This document shows positions 8,477 through 19,612 of a stretch of 64,000 nt of DNA, one piece after another. The translations under genes and the position numbers were made by a program. The stretch is from Gordonibacter sp. 28C (GTDB taxonomy: Bacteria; Actinomycetota; Coriobacteriia; Coriobacteriales; Eggerthellaceae). Location: the NCBI RefSeq assembly GCF_003339845.1, contig NZ_PPTR01000008.1, positions 117,783 through 181,782 on the forward strand, given 5' to 3'. The notes beneath the pieces were generated by a model. That model was not told where the DNA came from, made no database searches, and saw only the letters and a program-made list of their open reading frames with translations. The stretch's first letter is position 1. Every line of letters begins with the position of its first letter.

Positions 8477-8639
8477 TCCGCGTGAGAAGAGGTGGACGGG
8501 GCATGGCGGGAAACGTGCGGAGTGCGGCCGAGGCGGCTCGAAAGGAGCTCGACGCGTGCGCGCCTTCCGCGCAAGCCCGTGGCCCGATGTCCGCCTCCAC
8601 CCTTCCTCCACGGTTCGGTGTCGTTTCCCAAAGCCCCTT

Positions 8640-8710
8640 TCTCGGTTCGCGTTAATGATATATAATCCTATTTGACTTAAGATACGGATTAATACCTTAT
8701 CATCCTCGGC
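8640..8710 (+). promoter_or_regulatory. AT-rich promoter/operator region of the Fur-family gene
   Basis: A sharply AT-rich stretch in a GC-rich background containing ATGATATATAAT and GGATTAATACC. It carries an imperfect ATCC...GGAT dyad. Fur/PerR proteins usually autoregulate through AT-rich dyads, so this is the likely control region; no exact consensus box is claimed. Confidence 0.4.
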
Positions 8711-8726
8711 GCGAAAGGGGCCTCCC

Positions 8727-9152
8727 ATGGCCGGTACGGTTTCCGACAAGCAGGGAAGCGCGGCGACGCGCAACACGATTCAGAGGGCGCTGGTGCTGGA
8801 AGCGGTGCGATCGCTGCACGACCATCCCACGTCGGCCGACGTGTACGATGCGGTCCGCCGCACGTACCCGAACATATCGCGGGCCACGGTCTACCGCAAC
8901 TTGGGCGTGCTGGCCAACCGCGGCGACGTGCTGCGCGTGGAGGTGCCCAACGGCGCCGACCGCTACGATTTCTTCAACGAGCCCCACTACCACGCGAAGT
9001 GCCGCGTGTGCGGGTCCATCGTGGACGTCGACATGCCCTACGAGTCCGACATCGCCTCGAAGGTCGCCGACGCGCACGGGTTCGCCATCGAGGGGCACGA
9101 GATCATCTTCGACGGCGTGTGTCCCGCCTGCCAGAACGCCGGCAACCGCTAA
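8727..9152 (+). CDS. Fur/PerR-family metal-dependent regulator
   Basis: A 141-residue winged-helix metalloregulator. The DNA-binding helix is HPTSADVYDAVRRTYPNISRATVYRNLGVLANRGD (about residues 33-67). The regulatory metal site region HYHAKC and two structural CxxC pairs (Cys92/95 and Cys132/135, zinc) are present. The spacing and the DRYDFF segment resemble PerR more than Fur, so peroxide sensing is possible, but the metal and regulon cannot be fixed from sequence. The ATG follows GAAAGGGG by 6 bases. Confidence 0.88.
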   Translation: MAGTVSDKQGSAATRNTIQRALVLEAVRSLHDHPTSADVYDAVRRTYPNISRATVYRNLGVLANRGDVLRVEVPNGADRYDFFNEPHYHAKCRVCGSIVDVDMPYESDIASKVADAHGFAIEGHEIIFDGVCPACQNAGNR

Positions 9153-9158
9153 CGCCGA

Positions 9159-9188
9159 CGGGGCTGCCGAAGTGCGGCCCCGCTTTTT
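9159..9188 (+). terminator. Rho-independent terminator of the Fur-family gene
   Basis: CGGGGC...GCCCCG stem (9159-9164 / 9177-9182), lengthened by weaker pairs and followed by a run of five T. Confidence 0.7.
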
Positions 9189-9278
9189 CGCTTGGTGCAG
9201 TTTGCGCGTCCTGTCTTGTTTAGCTGAAAATCTTCGCCGCACCTACGACAAGAATCAAAAGCGCATCGATTTTTGTGC

Positions 9279-9284
9279 TATACT
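9279..9284 (+). promoter_or_regulatory. Probable -10 element of rpsA
   Basis: TATACT in an AT-rich island 160 bases before rpsA. No good -35 is present at 17 bases. The long leader that follows (9290-9445) holds no gene; S1 mRNAs are often autoregulated in their leader. Confidence 0.45.
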
Positions 9285-9445
9285 AATGCGGCTTATCGGG
9301 AAACCTCCCATAAGCCACGTAACTGCAGGCCCCCGAGACATGTTTTTGTTGCACAGCTGAGCGAGCAAGCTTTTGCAGAGCGAACATGGTGTAAGCAATC
9401 AATCATGACGAAGGGTCCCCGACTTAAGTTTGAAAGGGGTCCGTT

Positions 9446-10675
<1,230 letters not shown>

Positions 10676-10701
10676 CCCGCACTTCCGTTTAGAGTGAACT
10701 G

Positions 10702-10733
10702 ACGAGGGCCGACGCGCAAGCGCCGGCCCTCGT
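10702..10733 (+). terminator. Stem-loop after rpsA
   Basis: ACGAGGGCCG...CGGCCCTCGT stem with an inner CGC/GCG pair and a single mismatch. No strong U-tract. It precedes the convergent acyltransferase gene. Confidence 0.6.
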
Positions 10734-10784
10734 TGCGTACGGGGAGCGCTCGCGCGGCTCCGCTCTGAAGGCGGCAGGCCGCCC

Positions 10785-12722
10785 CTAAGAAATCGGACCC
10801 ACCATGTCGTGGGCGGCGGCTTCAACGCCGGCACGGGTGGCTGCCGTGACTTCCTCCACGGCCAGCTCGGCGGGTGTCTTCACGACCGCCACGTCTTCGT
10901 CCTCGTGGTGTTCGGGCAGCTGGTCCGCGACGGCTTGGTAGACCAGATCGACGTAGAGCCGCGCGCCTTCCTCGGTCAGGTGGGTGCCGTCGCCGTCGAA
11001 GAGGTCGTCGCGACCGGCGCTCTCGCCGTACCAGTCGACGAGGTGCACGTTGTCGTAGCGCTCGGCGGCGCTTGCCAAGGCGTCGTTCGTGGACTGCACC
11101 CAGTCGCGCGGACTGCGGGTGTTCACCAGCCATATCTGCTTGTCGGCGCCCACGTCCCCGATGATCTCGTCCAGCTGCTCGTCGGTGGCCGGGCCGTTCG
11201 TGCCCAGCGCCAGCACCACGATGCCTCCCACGAGGTCCTGGTCTTTATACTGGTCGTACACCTCGCGACCCACGTAGAGCTGCCGGTTCACGGCGGCGTC
11301 GATGGCCCCGTAGGGGAACGTCTGCTCGAAGTAGGGCACGGCGCGCACCGATACCGAGTCGCCAATCATGAGCACGTCGAACTTCGGCTTCTCCGCGGCC
11401 GCTTGGCCGTCGGACGCCCCCTCGGGCGCTTCGGGCAGGTTCGCCGGCCCTTGGCTCTGCTGCTCCTCGGCCTGTTTCAGCAAATCGCCTCCCTCGAGGG
11501 CCGACGTCGAGGGCACGAGCACGAGGCCGCCCACGGCCACGATCACGAGCGCCCCGGCACCTGCGACGGGCGCGACGTGCTTGCGCAGCCAATCCGGCAG
11601 CGACACCTCGCCCGCCCGCACGTTCTTCGCCAAGCGGCCGATGGCGCCGTGGCGAATGGGGTTCTCCACGAAGCGGTACGAGAACGCGGCGCAGGCGAAC
11701 ACCGCCGCCAGCTGCAGCAGGTAGAGCCACCATGGCGTCGCGCTCACCGTGCCCGCGTCCATGAGCAGCAGAAGCGGATAATGCCACAGGTATATGCCGT
11801 AGCTGCGCTTGCCTATCCACACGAGAGGCGCCGCGCCGGCCACGCCGCCCAGACGGCTGGCCGGATGCACCATGACCGCGATGACCACGGCCGTGAGCAC
11901 CGAGCACAGCACCAGGCCGCCCCGGTACAAAAACGGCGAGAACCCGTTCGAGAACACCACCAGCAGCACCAGGCCCACCAGGGCCGCGGCTCCTACGCCG
12001 TCGAACACGGAGCGCTCGCGCTTCGTCAGGCGCACGCCGCTTTTCGCGCCCAGCATGTGCGAGGGCCACACGAACGCGAGCCATGCGCCTATGAGCAGCG
12101 AGAACGCGCGCGTGTCGGTGCCGTAGTACACGCGGCTCGGGTCGGCGGTGGGGCTGAACAGCAGCGCCATCTCCACGGCCGAGAGCACGGCCAGCACGAG
12201 CGTGGCGTTGCGCAGCGACGTTTTCTTCACGCCCTTCCTCAAGCAGAGGAACAGCGCCACGGGCCATATGAGGTAGAACTGCTCCTCGATGGCCAGCGAC
12301 CAGAAGTGGGCGAGCGGCGAGGGCGACCCCAAGGCCTCGAAGTACGACACGTCGTGGAATATCTGCCACCAGTTGTTGAAGAAGAACAGCGACGGCACCA
12401 CGTCGGGGCGCATCTTGGTGAGCAAGGCGTGGTTGAACACGGTGCAGAGCACGGCGGTGCACGCGATGACGAACACGATGGCGGGCACGAGCCGGCGCAC
12501 GCGCCGCAGCCAGAACTGGGGAAGGTCGATCTTGCCCGTGTTGTCGAACTCGATGAGCAGCAGGCTGGTGATGAGGTAACCCGACAGCACGAAGAACACC
12601 GTGACGCCCAGCAGGCCTCCCGGAGCCCATTCCATGCGCATATGGTAGGCGATGACGGCGAGCACGGCGAAGGCCCGCAAGCCGTCGAGCGCCGGTATGT
12701 AGCGGGATTTCGAGCCCGACAT
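10785..12722 (-). CDS. OatA-like membrane acyltransferase with SGNH domain
   Basis: A 645-residue protein. Residues 1-~390 are an acyltransferase-3 membrane domain (YIPALDGLRAFAVLAVIAYH start, FFVLSGYLITSLLL, HFWSLAIEEQFYLIWP), about ten helices. A Ser/Glu/Gln-rich linker follows. Residues ~445-600 are an extracytoplasmic SGNH esterase-like domain (block I MIGDSVSVRA, block III ALGTNGP, block V DGTHLTEEG giving the Asp/His pair). This architecture is that of OatA, which O-acetylates peptidoglycan and confers lysozyme resistance, or of related surface-polysaccharide O-acetyltransferases. The C-terminal ~45 residues are an acidic/Ala-rich extension. Monocistronic. Confidence 0.88.
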   Translation of the reverse strand: MSGSKSRYIPALDGLRAFAVLAVIAYHMRMEWAPGGLLGVTVFFVLSGYLITSLLLIEFDNTGKIDLPQFWLRRVRRLVPAIVFVIACTAVLCTVFNHALLTKMRPDVVPSLFFFNNWWQIFHDVSYFEALGSPSPLAHFWSLAIEEQFYLIWPVALFLCLRKGVKKTSLRNATLVLAVLSAVEMALLFSPTADPSRVYYGTDTRAFSLLIGAWLAFVWPSHMLGAKSGVRLTKRERSVFDGVGAAALVGLVLLVVFSNGFSPFLYRGGLVLCSVLTAVVIAVMVHPASRLGGVAGAAPLVWIGKRSYGIYLWHYPLLLLMDAGTVSATPWWLYLLQLAAVFACAAFSYRFVENPIRHGAIGRLAKNVRAGEVSLPDWLRKHVAPVAGAGALVIVAVGGLVLVPSTSALEGGDLLKQAEEQQSQGPANLPEAPEGASDGQAAAEKPKFDVLMIGDSVSVRAVPYFEQTFPYGAIDAAVNRQLYVGREVYDQYKDQDLVGGIVVLALGTNGPATDEQLDEIIGDVGADKQIWLVNTRSPRDWVQSTNDALASAAERYDNVHLVDWYGESAGRDDLFDGDGTHLTEEGARLYVDLVYQAVADQLPEHHEDEDVAVVKTPAELAVEEVTAATRAGVEAAAHDMVGPIS

Positions 12723-12919
12723 GGTGCGTTCCCCTGTTCTCTGGTTCGTTTTTGGTGTGCGGAAAGCGCAATGATTCAGTATAGCGCTCCGCAGAACACC
12801 AAAAGCGCATCATAACGCTGCCCGGCCGTTCTGCGTAGGCTCTTCACGAATCGTTGAAAGGTTATCATCTATACTTGCCTTGGAAGGCGGAATCGGGCAT
12901 ATGACGGAAAGGAAGGCCG
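12723..12919. other. Divergent promoter region between the acyltransferase and mnmA
   Basis: No gene. It holds TATACT at 12870-12875, a plausible -10 for mnmA; no convincing -35 is spaced correctly. Confidence 0.4.
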
Positions 12920-13990
12920 ATGGCGGTTGCCGACGACGGTTCGCGGAGCGTGGCGCTGGGCATGAGCGGAGGCGTGGACAGCGCCGTGTCCGCCGCGCTG
13001 CTCATGCGCGCGGGGTACGACGTGGTGGGCGTGACGTGCCGTTTCACGGACGACGGCGCGGCCGACCGCGCGGCGGCCGACGCGGCGGCCGTGTGCGCCC
13101 GCTTGGGCGTGCGCCACATCGAGCGGGACTGCTCCGGCTTGTTCGAGCGCGAGGTGGTGGAGCCGTTCGCCCGATCCTACGCCTGCGGCCTCACGCCCAG
13201 CCCCTGCGTGGGCTGCAACGCCCGTTGCAAGCTGCCCGCGTTGCTGGACGCGGCCGACGAGCTGGGCTGCCGCGCGGTGGCCACCGGGCACTACGCGCGC
13301 ATCGCGCAGCTTGCGGAAAGCGGCCGGTACGTGGTGAAGGCCGCCCTCGACGCGCGCAAGGACCAAAGCTACATGCTGGCGTTGCTTGCTCAGGACCAGC
13401 TGGCGCGCCTCGTGCTGCCGCTGGGCGGCACCACGAAGGCCGAGGTGCGCGTGATGGCATCCGACCTGGGACTTCCCGTGGCCGAGAAGCCCGAGAGCCA
13501 GGACGTGTGCTTCGTGGACGGTGACTACCGCGCGTTTCTGCGCGAGCGCGGCGTGCGCGACGAGCCGGGCGCCATCGTCGACCGAAACGGCACCGTGCTC
13601 GGGCGGCACGAGGGGCTCGCCAACTTCACGGTGGGGCAGCGCAAGGGCATAGGCGTCGCGGCTCCCCAGCCGTACTACGTGCTGGGAAAACGGCCGGAAG
13701 CGGCCGAGCTGGTGGTGGGTTTCGCGGACGAGGCGCTCATCGGGGGCGTGCTCGCAGGTCCGATGAACTGGCAGGCCATCGAGCGCTTGGACGAGCCGCG
13801 CGCCGCCAGCGTGAAACTGCGGTACCGCAGCCGGGCCGTTCCGTGTATCATAGAGCCGGAACCCGAAGGGCGCGTGCGCGCGGTGCTGCGCGAGCCCCAG
13901 CCGACCACGGCGCCGGGTCAGTTCGCCGTGTTCTCCGTAGGCGACACCGTGCTCGGAGGCGGCATGATCGAGGAGGTAGCATCGGTATGA
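12920..13990 (+). CDS. mnmA: tRNA-specific 2-thiouridylase MnmA
   Basis: Adds sulfur to U34 of tRNA-Lys/Glu/Gln. The protein has 356 residues. Visible: PP-loop GMSGGVDSAVSAALL near residue 14, the first catalytic cysteine in TPSPCVGCN, ATGHYARI, DQSYML, and the second catalytic cysteine in PESQDVCF; then the central and C-terminal beta-barrel domains (FTVGQRKGIG, QFAVFSVGDTVLGGGMI). The stop overlaps coaE as ATGA, so the two are coupled. Confidence 0.95.
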   Translation: MAVADDGSRSVALGMSGGVDSAVSAALLMRAGYDVVGVTCRFTDDGAADRAAADAAAVCARLGVRHIERDCSGLFEREVVEPFARSYACGLTPSPCVGCNARCKLPALLDAADELGCRAVATGHYARIAQLAESGRYVVKAALDARKDQSYMLALLAQDQLARLVLPLGGTTKAEVRVMASDLGLPVAEKPESQDVCFVDGDYRAFLRERGVRDEPGAIVDRNGTVLGRHEGLANFTVGQRKGIGVAAPQPYYVLGKRPEAAELVVGFADEALIGGVLAGPMNWQAIERLDEPRAASVKLRYRSRAVPCIIEPEPEGRVRAVLREPQPTTAPGQFAVFSVGDTVLGGGMIEEVASV

Positions 13991-14583
13991 AGAAGCTGTT
14001 CATCATCGGCGGCATGGGCGCCGGCAAGTCGACGGCCCGCAAGGCCCTTGTGGACGCGGGCCTGCCGTACATCGACCTCGACCAGGTGGGCCACGACGTG
14101 CTCGCCTGGGACACCGTGAAGGAGGAGCTGGTCGACACGTTCGGGTCCGACATCATGGACGGCGACGCGGTCAACCGCAAGGCGCTCGCGCACAAGGCTT
14201 TCGTGAGCCCTGCCGAAACGCGCAAGCTCAACCGCATCACCGTGCCGCGCATCGAGGACGCCTATCGCGACCAAGTGGCCGAGCTGGAGGCTGCGGGCAG
14301 CAAGGCCGTGGTGGTGGAGCATTCCGTGTTCAAGAACCGCACCTCGTCGCTCGCCTACGACGCCGACGTGGTTATCGCCGTGCTCGCCCCGCTCGACCTG
14401 CGCATCGAACGCGCCGTGGCTTCGGGCTTCGACGAGGCCGACGTGCGCCGGCGCATCGCCCGCCAGATCACCGACGCCGACCGCATCGAGGCCGCCGACG
14501 TGGTGTTCAACAACGACGGCACCCCCGAGGAGCTGCGCAACCAGGTTATAGCCTGGTGGGACACCTACAGCAAAGATCTGTAA
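13987..14583 (+). CDS. coaE: Dephospho-CoA kinase
   Basis: Last step of coenzyme A synthesis: phosphorylates the 3'-OH of dephospho-CoA. It has 198 residues. The P-loop GGMGAGKSTARKAL is near residue 8, the DLDQVGHDVL acceptor motif near 34, and the lid region with VRRRIARQ. Start ATG 13987 gives a family-like N terminus directly at the P-loop strand. Confidence 0.93.
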   Translation: MKKLFIIGGMGAGKSTARKALVDAGLPYIDLDQVGHDVLAWDTVKEELVDTFGSDIMDGDAVNRKALAHKAFVSPAETRKLNRITVPRIEDAYRDQVAELEAAGSKAVVVEHSVFKNRTSSLAYDADVVIAVLAPLDLRIERAVASGFDEADVRRRIARQITDADRIEAADVVFNNDGTPEELRNQVIAWWDTYSKDL

Positions 14584-14594
14584 CAACTCAATTA

Positions 14595-14631
14595 CGAACA
14601 TCTGTTCATAACCGATGCGCTGTGCTACACT
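14595..14631 (+). promoter_or_regulatory. uvrB promoter with LexA (SOS) box
   Basis: CGAACATCTGTTCA at 14595-14608 matches the Gram-positive LexA half-site pattern CGAAC-N4-GTTC. Its 3' half (TGTTCA, 14603-14608) doubles as a -35, with TACACT (14626-14631) 17 bases on as -10. LexA bound here would block polymerase. Confidence 0.8.
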
Positions 14632-14661
14632 AGTTCCCTTACGTACGCGGGAAGGAGCGGC

Positions 14662-16812
14662 ATGGCGCATCTGTCCAACCTCGAAGGTCTTGAAATGGCG
14701 GGCAAGCTGCCGGAGGTGCGGCTGGCCAACACGCCGCTTCAAGTGGTGTCGCCCTACGAGCCGGCGGGCGACCAGCCTCAGGCCATCGAGAAACTGACCC
14801 AAGGCATCGAGGAGGGCCTGCGCTACCAGACGCTTCTGGGCGTGACGGGCTCGGGCAAGACGTTCACCATGGCCAAGACCATCGAGGCCGTGCAGAAGCC
14901 CACGCTGGTCATGGCGCCGAACAAGACGCTCGCCGCGCAGCTGGCCAGCGAGCTCAAAGAATTCTTCCCCAACAACTCGGTGGTGTACTTCGTGAGCTAC
15001 TACGACTACTACCAGCCCGAGGCCTACGTTCCCTCGTCGGACACGTTCATCGAGAAGGACGCCTCCATCAACGAAGAGGTGGAGAAGCTGCGCCACGCGG
15101 CCACGTCGGCGCTGCTCTCGCGGCGCGATTGCATCGTGGTGGCGTCGGTGTCGTGCATCTACGGCATCGGCAGCCCCATGGACTACGCCGGCATGGCCGT
15201 GTTCGTGGACAAGCAGAAGGAGATGGATCGCGACCAGGTCATCCACGAGCTCATCGACATCCAGTACGATCGCAACGACTACGACCTGAAGCGCGGCACG
15301 TTCCGCGTGCGCGGCGACAACCTGGACGTGTTCCCGCCCTATGCGGACAACCCGTTGCGCATCGAGTTCTGGGGCGACGAGATCGAGCGCATCGCCGAGG
15401 TGGACAACGTCACGGGTGAGGAGCTGAACGAGTTCGAGGCGCTGCCCATCTGGCCGGCGTCGCACTACGTGGCCACGCGCCCGAAGATGGACCGCGCGCT
15501 GGGCACCATACGCGACGAGCTGAGGGAGCGCCTGCAGCAGTTCAAAGAGGAGGGCAAGCTGTTGGAGGCGCAGCGTTTGGAGATGCGCACGAACTACGAC
15601 CTGGAGATGATGGAGACGATGGGCTTCTGCTCCGGCATCGAGAACTACTCGCGCCACATCGACGGGCGAGCGCCGGGCGAGCCGCCCTACACGCTTATCG
15701 ACTACTTCCCGAAGGACTTCCTCTGCATCATCGACGAGAGCCACGTGACGGTGCCGCAGATCCGCGGCATGCACGAAGGCGACCGCTCGCGCAAGATCAC
15801 GCTGGCCGAGCACGGGTTCCGCCTGCCCAGCTGCCTGGACAACCGGCCTTTGCGCTTCGACGAGTTCGAGGAGCGCATCCCGCAGTTCGTGTACGTGTCG
15901 GCCACGCCGGGCGACTACGAGCAGAAGGTGTCTCAGCAGCAGGTGGAGCAGATCATCCGCCCCACGGGGCTGTTGGACCCCGAGATCATCGTGCGCGGAT
16001 CGGCGTCGCAGATCGACGACATCATCGACGAGTCGAAGGACCGCGCCGCGAAGAACGAGCGCGTGCTCATTACCACACTTACGAAGAAGATGGCCGAGGA
16101 CCTGACCGACCACTTGCTGGACCAGGGCGTGAAGGCGCGCTACATGCACTCGGACATCGCCACGCTCGAGCGCGTGGAGATACTGCGCGAGCTGCGCCAG
16201 GGCAAGTTCGACGTGCTGGTGGGCATCAACCTGCTGCGCGAGGGCCTGGACTTGCCCGAAGTGTCGCTCGTAGCCATCCTCGACGCCGACAAAGAGGGTT
16301 TCCTGCGCAACCACCGCTCGCTCATCCAGACCATCGGCCGTGCCGCCCGAAACGTGTCGGGCCAGGTCATCATGTACGCCGACAAAACCACCGACTCCAT
16401 GGCCCTGGCCATCGAAGAGACGAAGCGCCGCCGCGCCATACAGATGAAGTACAACCAGGACCACGGCATAGAGCCGCAGACCATCCGCAAGGCCATCAAC
16501 GACATCATGGACTACGTGACCGACGAGGTGGGCAACACCACGGCCGAGCAGGTGAACATGGAGCTGGCCGCGCTCTCGCGCGAGGAGGTGCTGCGCATCA
16601 TCGCGTCCATGGAAGACGAGATGGCGTCGGCGTCGCTCAGCATGGACTACGAGGAGGCCGCCCGCCTGCGCGACCAAGTGGTGAAGCTGCGCGCGAGCGT
16701 GGAGGGCGCGAGCGAGGAGGACGTGCTGAAGGATCTGAAGAAGGGCGCCCGCAAGGGCAGCGCCTTCGGCAACCGCAAGCACGCCGCCTACGGTTCGAGC
16801 CGCAGCTCGTAG
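14662..16812 (+). CDS. uvrB: Excinuclease ABC subunit B
   Basis: DNA-damage-verification helicase of nucleotide excision repair, 716 residues against the usual ~660-675. Visible: [12 protein letters not shown] start, Walker [13 protein letters not shown], the beta-hairpin [25 protein letters not shown] box IIDESHVT, helicase motifs [24 protein letters not shown] and QTIGRAARN, and the C-terminal UVR motif around [21 protein letters not shown] precedes ATG 14662; an internal ATG at 14695 is an alternative. Controlled by the LexA box upstream. Confidence 0.96.
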   Translation: MAHLSNLEGLEMAGKLPEVRLANTPLQVVSPYEPAGDQPQAIEKLTQGIEEGLRYQTLLGVTGSGKTFTMAKTIEAVQKPTLVMAPNKTLAAQLASELKEFFPNNSVVYFVSYYDYYQPEAYVPSSDTFIEKDASINEEVEKLRHAATSALLSRRDCIVVASVSCIYGIGSPMDYAGMAVFVDKQKEMDRDQVIHELIDIQYDRNDYDLKRGTFRVRGDNLDVFPPYADNPLRIEFWGDEIERIAEVDNVTGEELNEFEALPIWPASHYVATRPKMDRALGTIRDELRERLQQFKEEGKLLEAQRLEMRTNYDLEMMETMGFCSGIENYSRHIDGRAPGEPPYTLIDYFPKDFLCIIDESHVTVPQIRGMHEGDRSRKITLAEHGFRLPSCLDNRPLRFDEFEERIPQFVYVSATPGDYEQKVSQQQVEQIIRPTGLLDPEIIVRGSASQIDDIIDESKDRAAKNERVLITTLTKKMAEDLTDHLLDQGVKARYMHSDIATLERVEILRELRQGKFDVLVGINLLREGLDLPEVSLVAILDADKEGFLRNHRSLIQTIGRAARNVSGQVIMYADKTTDSMALAIEETKRRRAIQMKYNQDHGIEPQTIRKAINDIMDYVTDEVGNTTAEQVNMELAALSREEVLRIIASMEDEMASASLSMDYEEAARLRDQVVKLRASVEGASEEDVLKDLKKGARKGSAFGNRKHAAYGSSRSS

Positions 16813-16851
16813 GCGGCGTGCTCGGCATCGCGTGCGAACGCGATGCCGGCT

Positions 16852-18156
16852 TTAAGCCTGGTTCTCCAGGTTCGCCGAGTCGGTGTCGAGTTGCGCGGAC
16901 TCCGGTTTCGCGCGGTCGAGCGCGCGCACGCTCTTCGGCAGGTACACCACCGCGCCCAACGCCAGGCAGATGGCGCCGTCCACCACGAAGAACGGGGCCA
17001 CGCCTATGCTCTCGGCCAGCATGCCGCCCAGCGCGATGCCGACGGGAGAGGCCAGTCCCATGGCCGCCATGCACAGCCCCAGCGCGCGCCCCGTCTTCTC
17101 CTCGGGCACGTTGCGTTGGATGAGCGTGATGAGCGGCCCGTTGAACCAGGCGCAGGCCACGGCCATGACGGCGCACAGCACCACGAACGTCCAGAACATC
17201 CCCGGCGTGAGGAACCCGCAGGCCATGGTGGTGGCTCCCACGATAAGGGCCGCCACGCCGATGAGCAGCGCCAGGCGCTTGCCGCCGCCCCAGGCCATGA
17301 GCACGACCGATCCGGCCACCATGCCGACGCCGAACGCCGCTTCCACGATGGAGGCCGCGTAGCCGTCGCCGCCGAAGTGGTCGAACGTCATGAGCGGGAA
17401 GATGGCGCCCAGCGGCGCGAACGCCACCATGCCCACGGTCACGCCGGCTATGAGGATGACCAGGCCGCGATTCGCCGAAAGCGCGCGCCAGCCGTCGCGC
17501 AGGTTCGCCAGCACGTGCTGGTTCTCGGCCGCCTTGTCGATCACGGTGGGGATCTTCGCCAGGGCCAGGCCCGCCACGGCCACGAGCGCGCCGGCGAAGT
17601 CGAGGAACATGACGGAGTGGAAGCCGATGGTGGTGTACAGGAAGATGCCGAACGCCGGCGCGCCGATGGACGCCACGCTCATGAGCAGCTGGTCGAGCGT
17701 GTTGATGCGCAGCAGGTGCTTCTCGGGCACGAGCAGCGGCATGGCGGCCATCATAGCGGGCCCGTGGAAGGCCTGACCGATGCTGCGCACGATGACCAAG
17801 ATCATGAGCAGCGCGAACGAAACCTGGCCCAACAGTATGGCGATGCCCAGGCCGAGCGACACCACGCCCACACTCAGGTCGGCCACAATCATGACGGTTT
17901 TGCGGTTGTGCTTGTCGGCGATGACGCCTCCGAACGGCGAGAGCAGGCCCTGCGGCAAATACGCGCAGATGGCGGCTGCGGACAGCATGAGGGCGCTGCC
18001 GGTGGTCTCGGTGATGTACCAGACCACCGCGTAGCCGGCGGCGTAGCTCGTTATCATGGAAACGGCTTGGCCGATCCAGATGGTGGCGATGACGGCGAGC
18101 CAGCGCTTGGGAAGCGGATGGCCCGCGGCGCTCAGGGTCACGGTGGATTCAGTCAT
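16852..18156 (-). CDS. MFS exporter, MefA-like (paralogue of the one at 46036-47361)
   Basis: A 434-residue major facilitator transporter with twelve expected membrane helices. The loop 2-3 motif reads GGVIADKHNRKTVMI. It is close over its whole length to the MFS protein at 46036-47361; shared stretches include PLLVPEKHLLRIN, FGIFLYTTIGF and MAVACAWFNGPL. Family members near MefA export macrolides or other small molecules; the substrate here is unknown. Expressed alone. The short conserved first segment PLPKRWLAVIATIWIG supports the chosen start. Confidence 0.85.
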   Translation of the reverse strand: MTESTVTLSAAGHPLPKRWLAVIATIWIGQAVSMITSYAAGYAVVWYITETTGSALMLSAAAICAYLPQGLLSPFGGVIADKHNRKTVMIVADLSVGVVSLGLGIAILLGQVSFALLMILVIVRSIGQAFHGPAMMAAMPLLVPEKHLLRINTLDQLLMSVASIGAPAFGIFLYTTIGFHSVMFLDFAGALVAVAGLALAKIPTVIDKAAENQHVLANLRDGWRALSANRGLVILIAGVTVGMVAFAPLGAIFPLMTFDHFGGDGYAASIVEAAFGVGMVAGSVVLMAWGGGKRLALLIGVAALIVGATTMACGFLTPGMFWTFVVLCAVMAVACAWFNGPLITLIQRNVPEEKTGRALGLCMAAMGLASPVGIALGGMLAESIGVAPFFVVDGAICLALGAVVYLPKSVRALDRAKPESAQLDTDSANLENQA

Positions 18157-18425
18157 GAACGAAGCTCCTTCAAGGTCGATGCGATGGGCGGCCGCGCAAC
18201 GTGGAGTCGGGCGGTGTGCATTTCAGTGTGGGGTTGCGGACGCGGCCGTGCCAGCCATTTCAGTTGGCAAAAAGAGGTGCAACGGGAAGTTGCGATGGAG
18301 ATCGGCGCGCGCAAGCGTGCCGACTACAGAAATGCGTGGTGCATCAACACAGAGCTCCTTGATAGGTTTCCGGTCCGCATAGTCTACTGGCGCATGCAGA
18401 GCGTGTCAAGCACGGGGGAAGCCTT
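18157..18425. other. Intergenic region between MFS and lysozyme genes
   Basis: No gene seen. It contains only short dyads (GCAACgggaaGTTGC near 18281). It must hold the promoter of the leftward MFS gene, but I see no clear consensus. Confidence 0.4.
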
Positions 18426-19307
18426 CTACTTGGTATCGAGCAGCAGGTTCAGGTCCACGTTCGTGTCGATGCCGGCCACGGTGCCGCCGTTCGTGTACTG
18501 CCACATGGTGAAATCGAACTGAGCATGGGGCTGCGCGGCATCGTACTCTGCGAACCAGACGGGGCGGTCGCCCAGGTCGGCGCGGTCGTAGCGCGCCATG
18601 TCGCCGCTGTTGCCGTAGATCATGGTGGAGTAGCCGCCCTGTTCGATGCGTTCGCAAAACGCCCGGGCGCAGGCGGTGAGCGTATCGCGGTCGAGGTTGT
18701 TCGCGCGGCCCGCGGCGTCGCTCACCGGCTCGTGGTCGTACACGACGGGTAGGGCCAGATGGCGGCCCGCCAGAAGGTTCAGCACGAACTCGGCTTCCTC
18801 GCGCGCCTCCTCGACGCTCACGGCTTGCGAAAAGAAATACGCGCCCACGTCCAGCCCTGCGTCCGTCGCGCCTTCGATGTTCTCCGCGTACCGGTCGTCG
18901 GCGTACAGCACGCCCTCGGTGTAGCCGCGGTTGCCCACGCGCACCATGGCGAACTCGACGCCGTCGGAGGCAACCGCGTTCCAGTCGACGGCGCCCTGGT
19001 GGTCGGATACGTCGACGCCCAGGCGGGAGCGCAGCTCGCCGTCCTCGTAATAGGCCAGCCGATCGCCGGAGCGCTCGAGGCCGCTCCAATCGTAGGGGCT
19101 CACGTAACCCGTTGGGGAGGCGACGTCGTTCGGGGACGTGCAACGCGCGGACAGCAAGCCGAAGGCGCCTGCCACGAGCGCCAGTACGACGAGGCCCGCG
19201 ACAACGCGCAGGGACGCAGGGCTCTTGGAGGCCTGCGGGGCGACGCTGCGTGCCGTGCGCCGCGTTGGGCGCGGTGCGCGGGGTGGGAGGGGTCCTTTCG
19301 TGTTCAT
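18426..19307 (-). CDS. GH25 lysozyme (muramidase), membrane-anchored
   Basis: N-acetylmuramidase of the glycoside hydrolase 25 family, 293 residues. A basic N terminus and one membrane or signal segment (LRVVAGLVVLALVAGAFGLL) end in a Cys that could be lipidated. The catalytic domain starts at RLGVDVSDHQGAVDWNAV, with DVSxHQG and the acidic pair in PVVYDHEP (a DxE motif), then WQYTNGGTVAGIDTNVDLN as expected near the C terminus. An alternative in-frame ATG lies at 19316; neither has a strong ribosome site. It lies near a GT51 transglycosylase and may remodel the wall. Confidence 0.88.
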   Translation of the reverse strand: MNTKGPLPPRAPRPTRRTARSVAPQASKSPASLRVVAGLVVLALVAGAFGLLSARCTSPNDVASPTGYVSPYDWSGLERSGDRLAYYEDGELRSRLGVDVSDHQGAVDWNAVASDGVEFAMVRVGNRGYTEGVLYADDRYAENIEGATDAGLDVGAYFFSQAVSVEEAREEAEFVLNLLAGRHLALPVVYDHEPVSDAAGRANNLDRDTLTACARAFCERIEQGGYSTMIYGNSGDMARYDRADLGDRPVWFAEYDAAQPHAQFDFTMWQYTNGGTVAGIDTNVDLNLLLDTK

Positions 19308-19443
19308 GCGGTTCATCCTAGCAAAGCCTCTCGCGCTCGCGGGCGCTCCGCCGCCGACACCGCTGCGATTACAGAATTCCTGCCGGTGCGTCCGGCGGCC
19401 TCTTCGGCCGTCAAGAGGGCTCGAGTGCAGCGGAAGGGCCGAT

Positions 19444-19612
19444 TTTTGAGCAGAATTGACGGTAGGATACGCCCTTCGAAGGCGCAGGAGCGCTTTCGAA
19501 GGGCCTTTCGCACCCACGGGGCGATTCCCAAAATGCACGAGCAGGGGAAACGTCGTCGCACCGTTCGAGCGTGGAGCCTCGGCGCGTACCCTACCGTCAA
19601 TTCTGCTCAAAA
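19444..19612. mobile_element. MITE-like element, 169 bp
   Basis: Terminal inverted repeats of 29 bp (19444-19472 and 19584-19612) with one mismatch, starting TTTTGAGCAGAATTGACGG. The element is flanked by a 3-bp direct repeat GAT (19441-19443 and 19613-19615). It has no coding capacity; the open frames seen inside are made by the repeats themselves. Size, long TIRs and a target duplication fit a miniature inverted-repeat transposable element. Confidence 0.75.
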
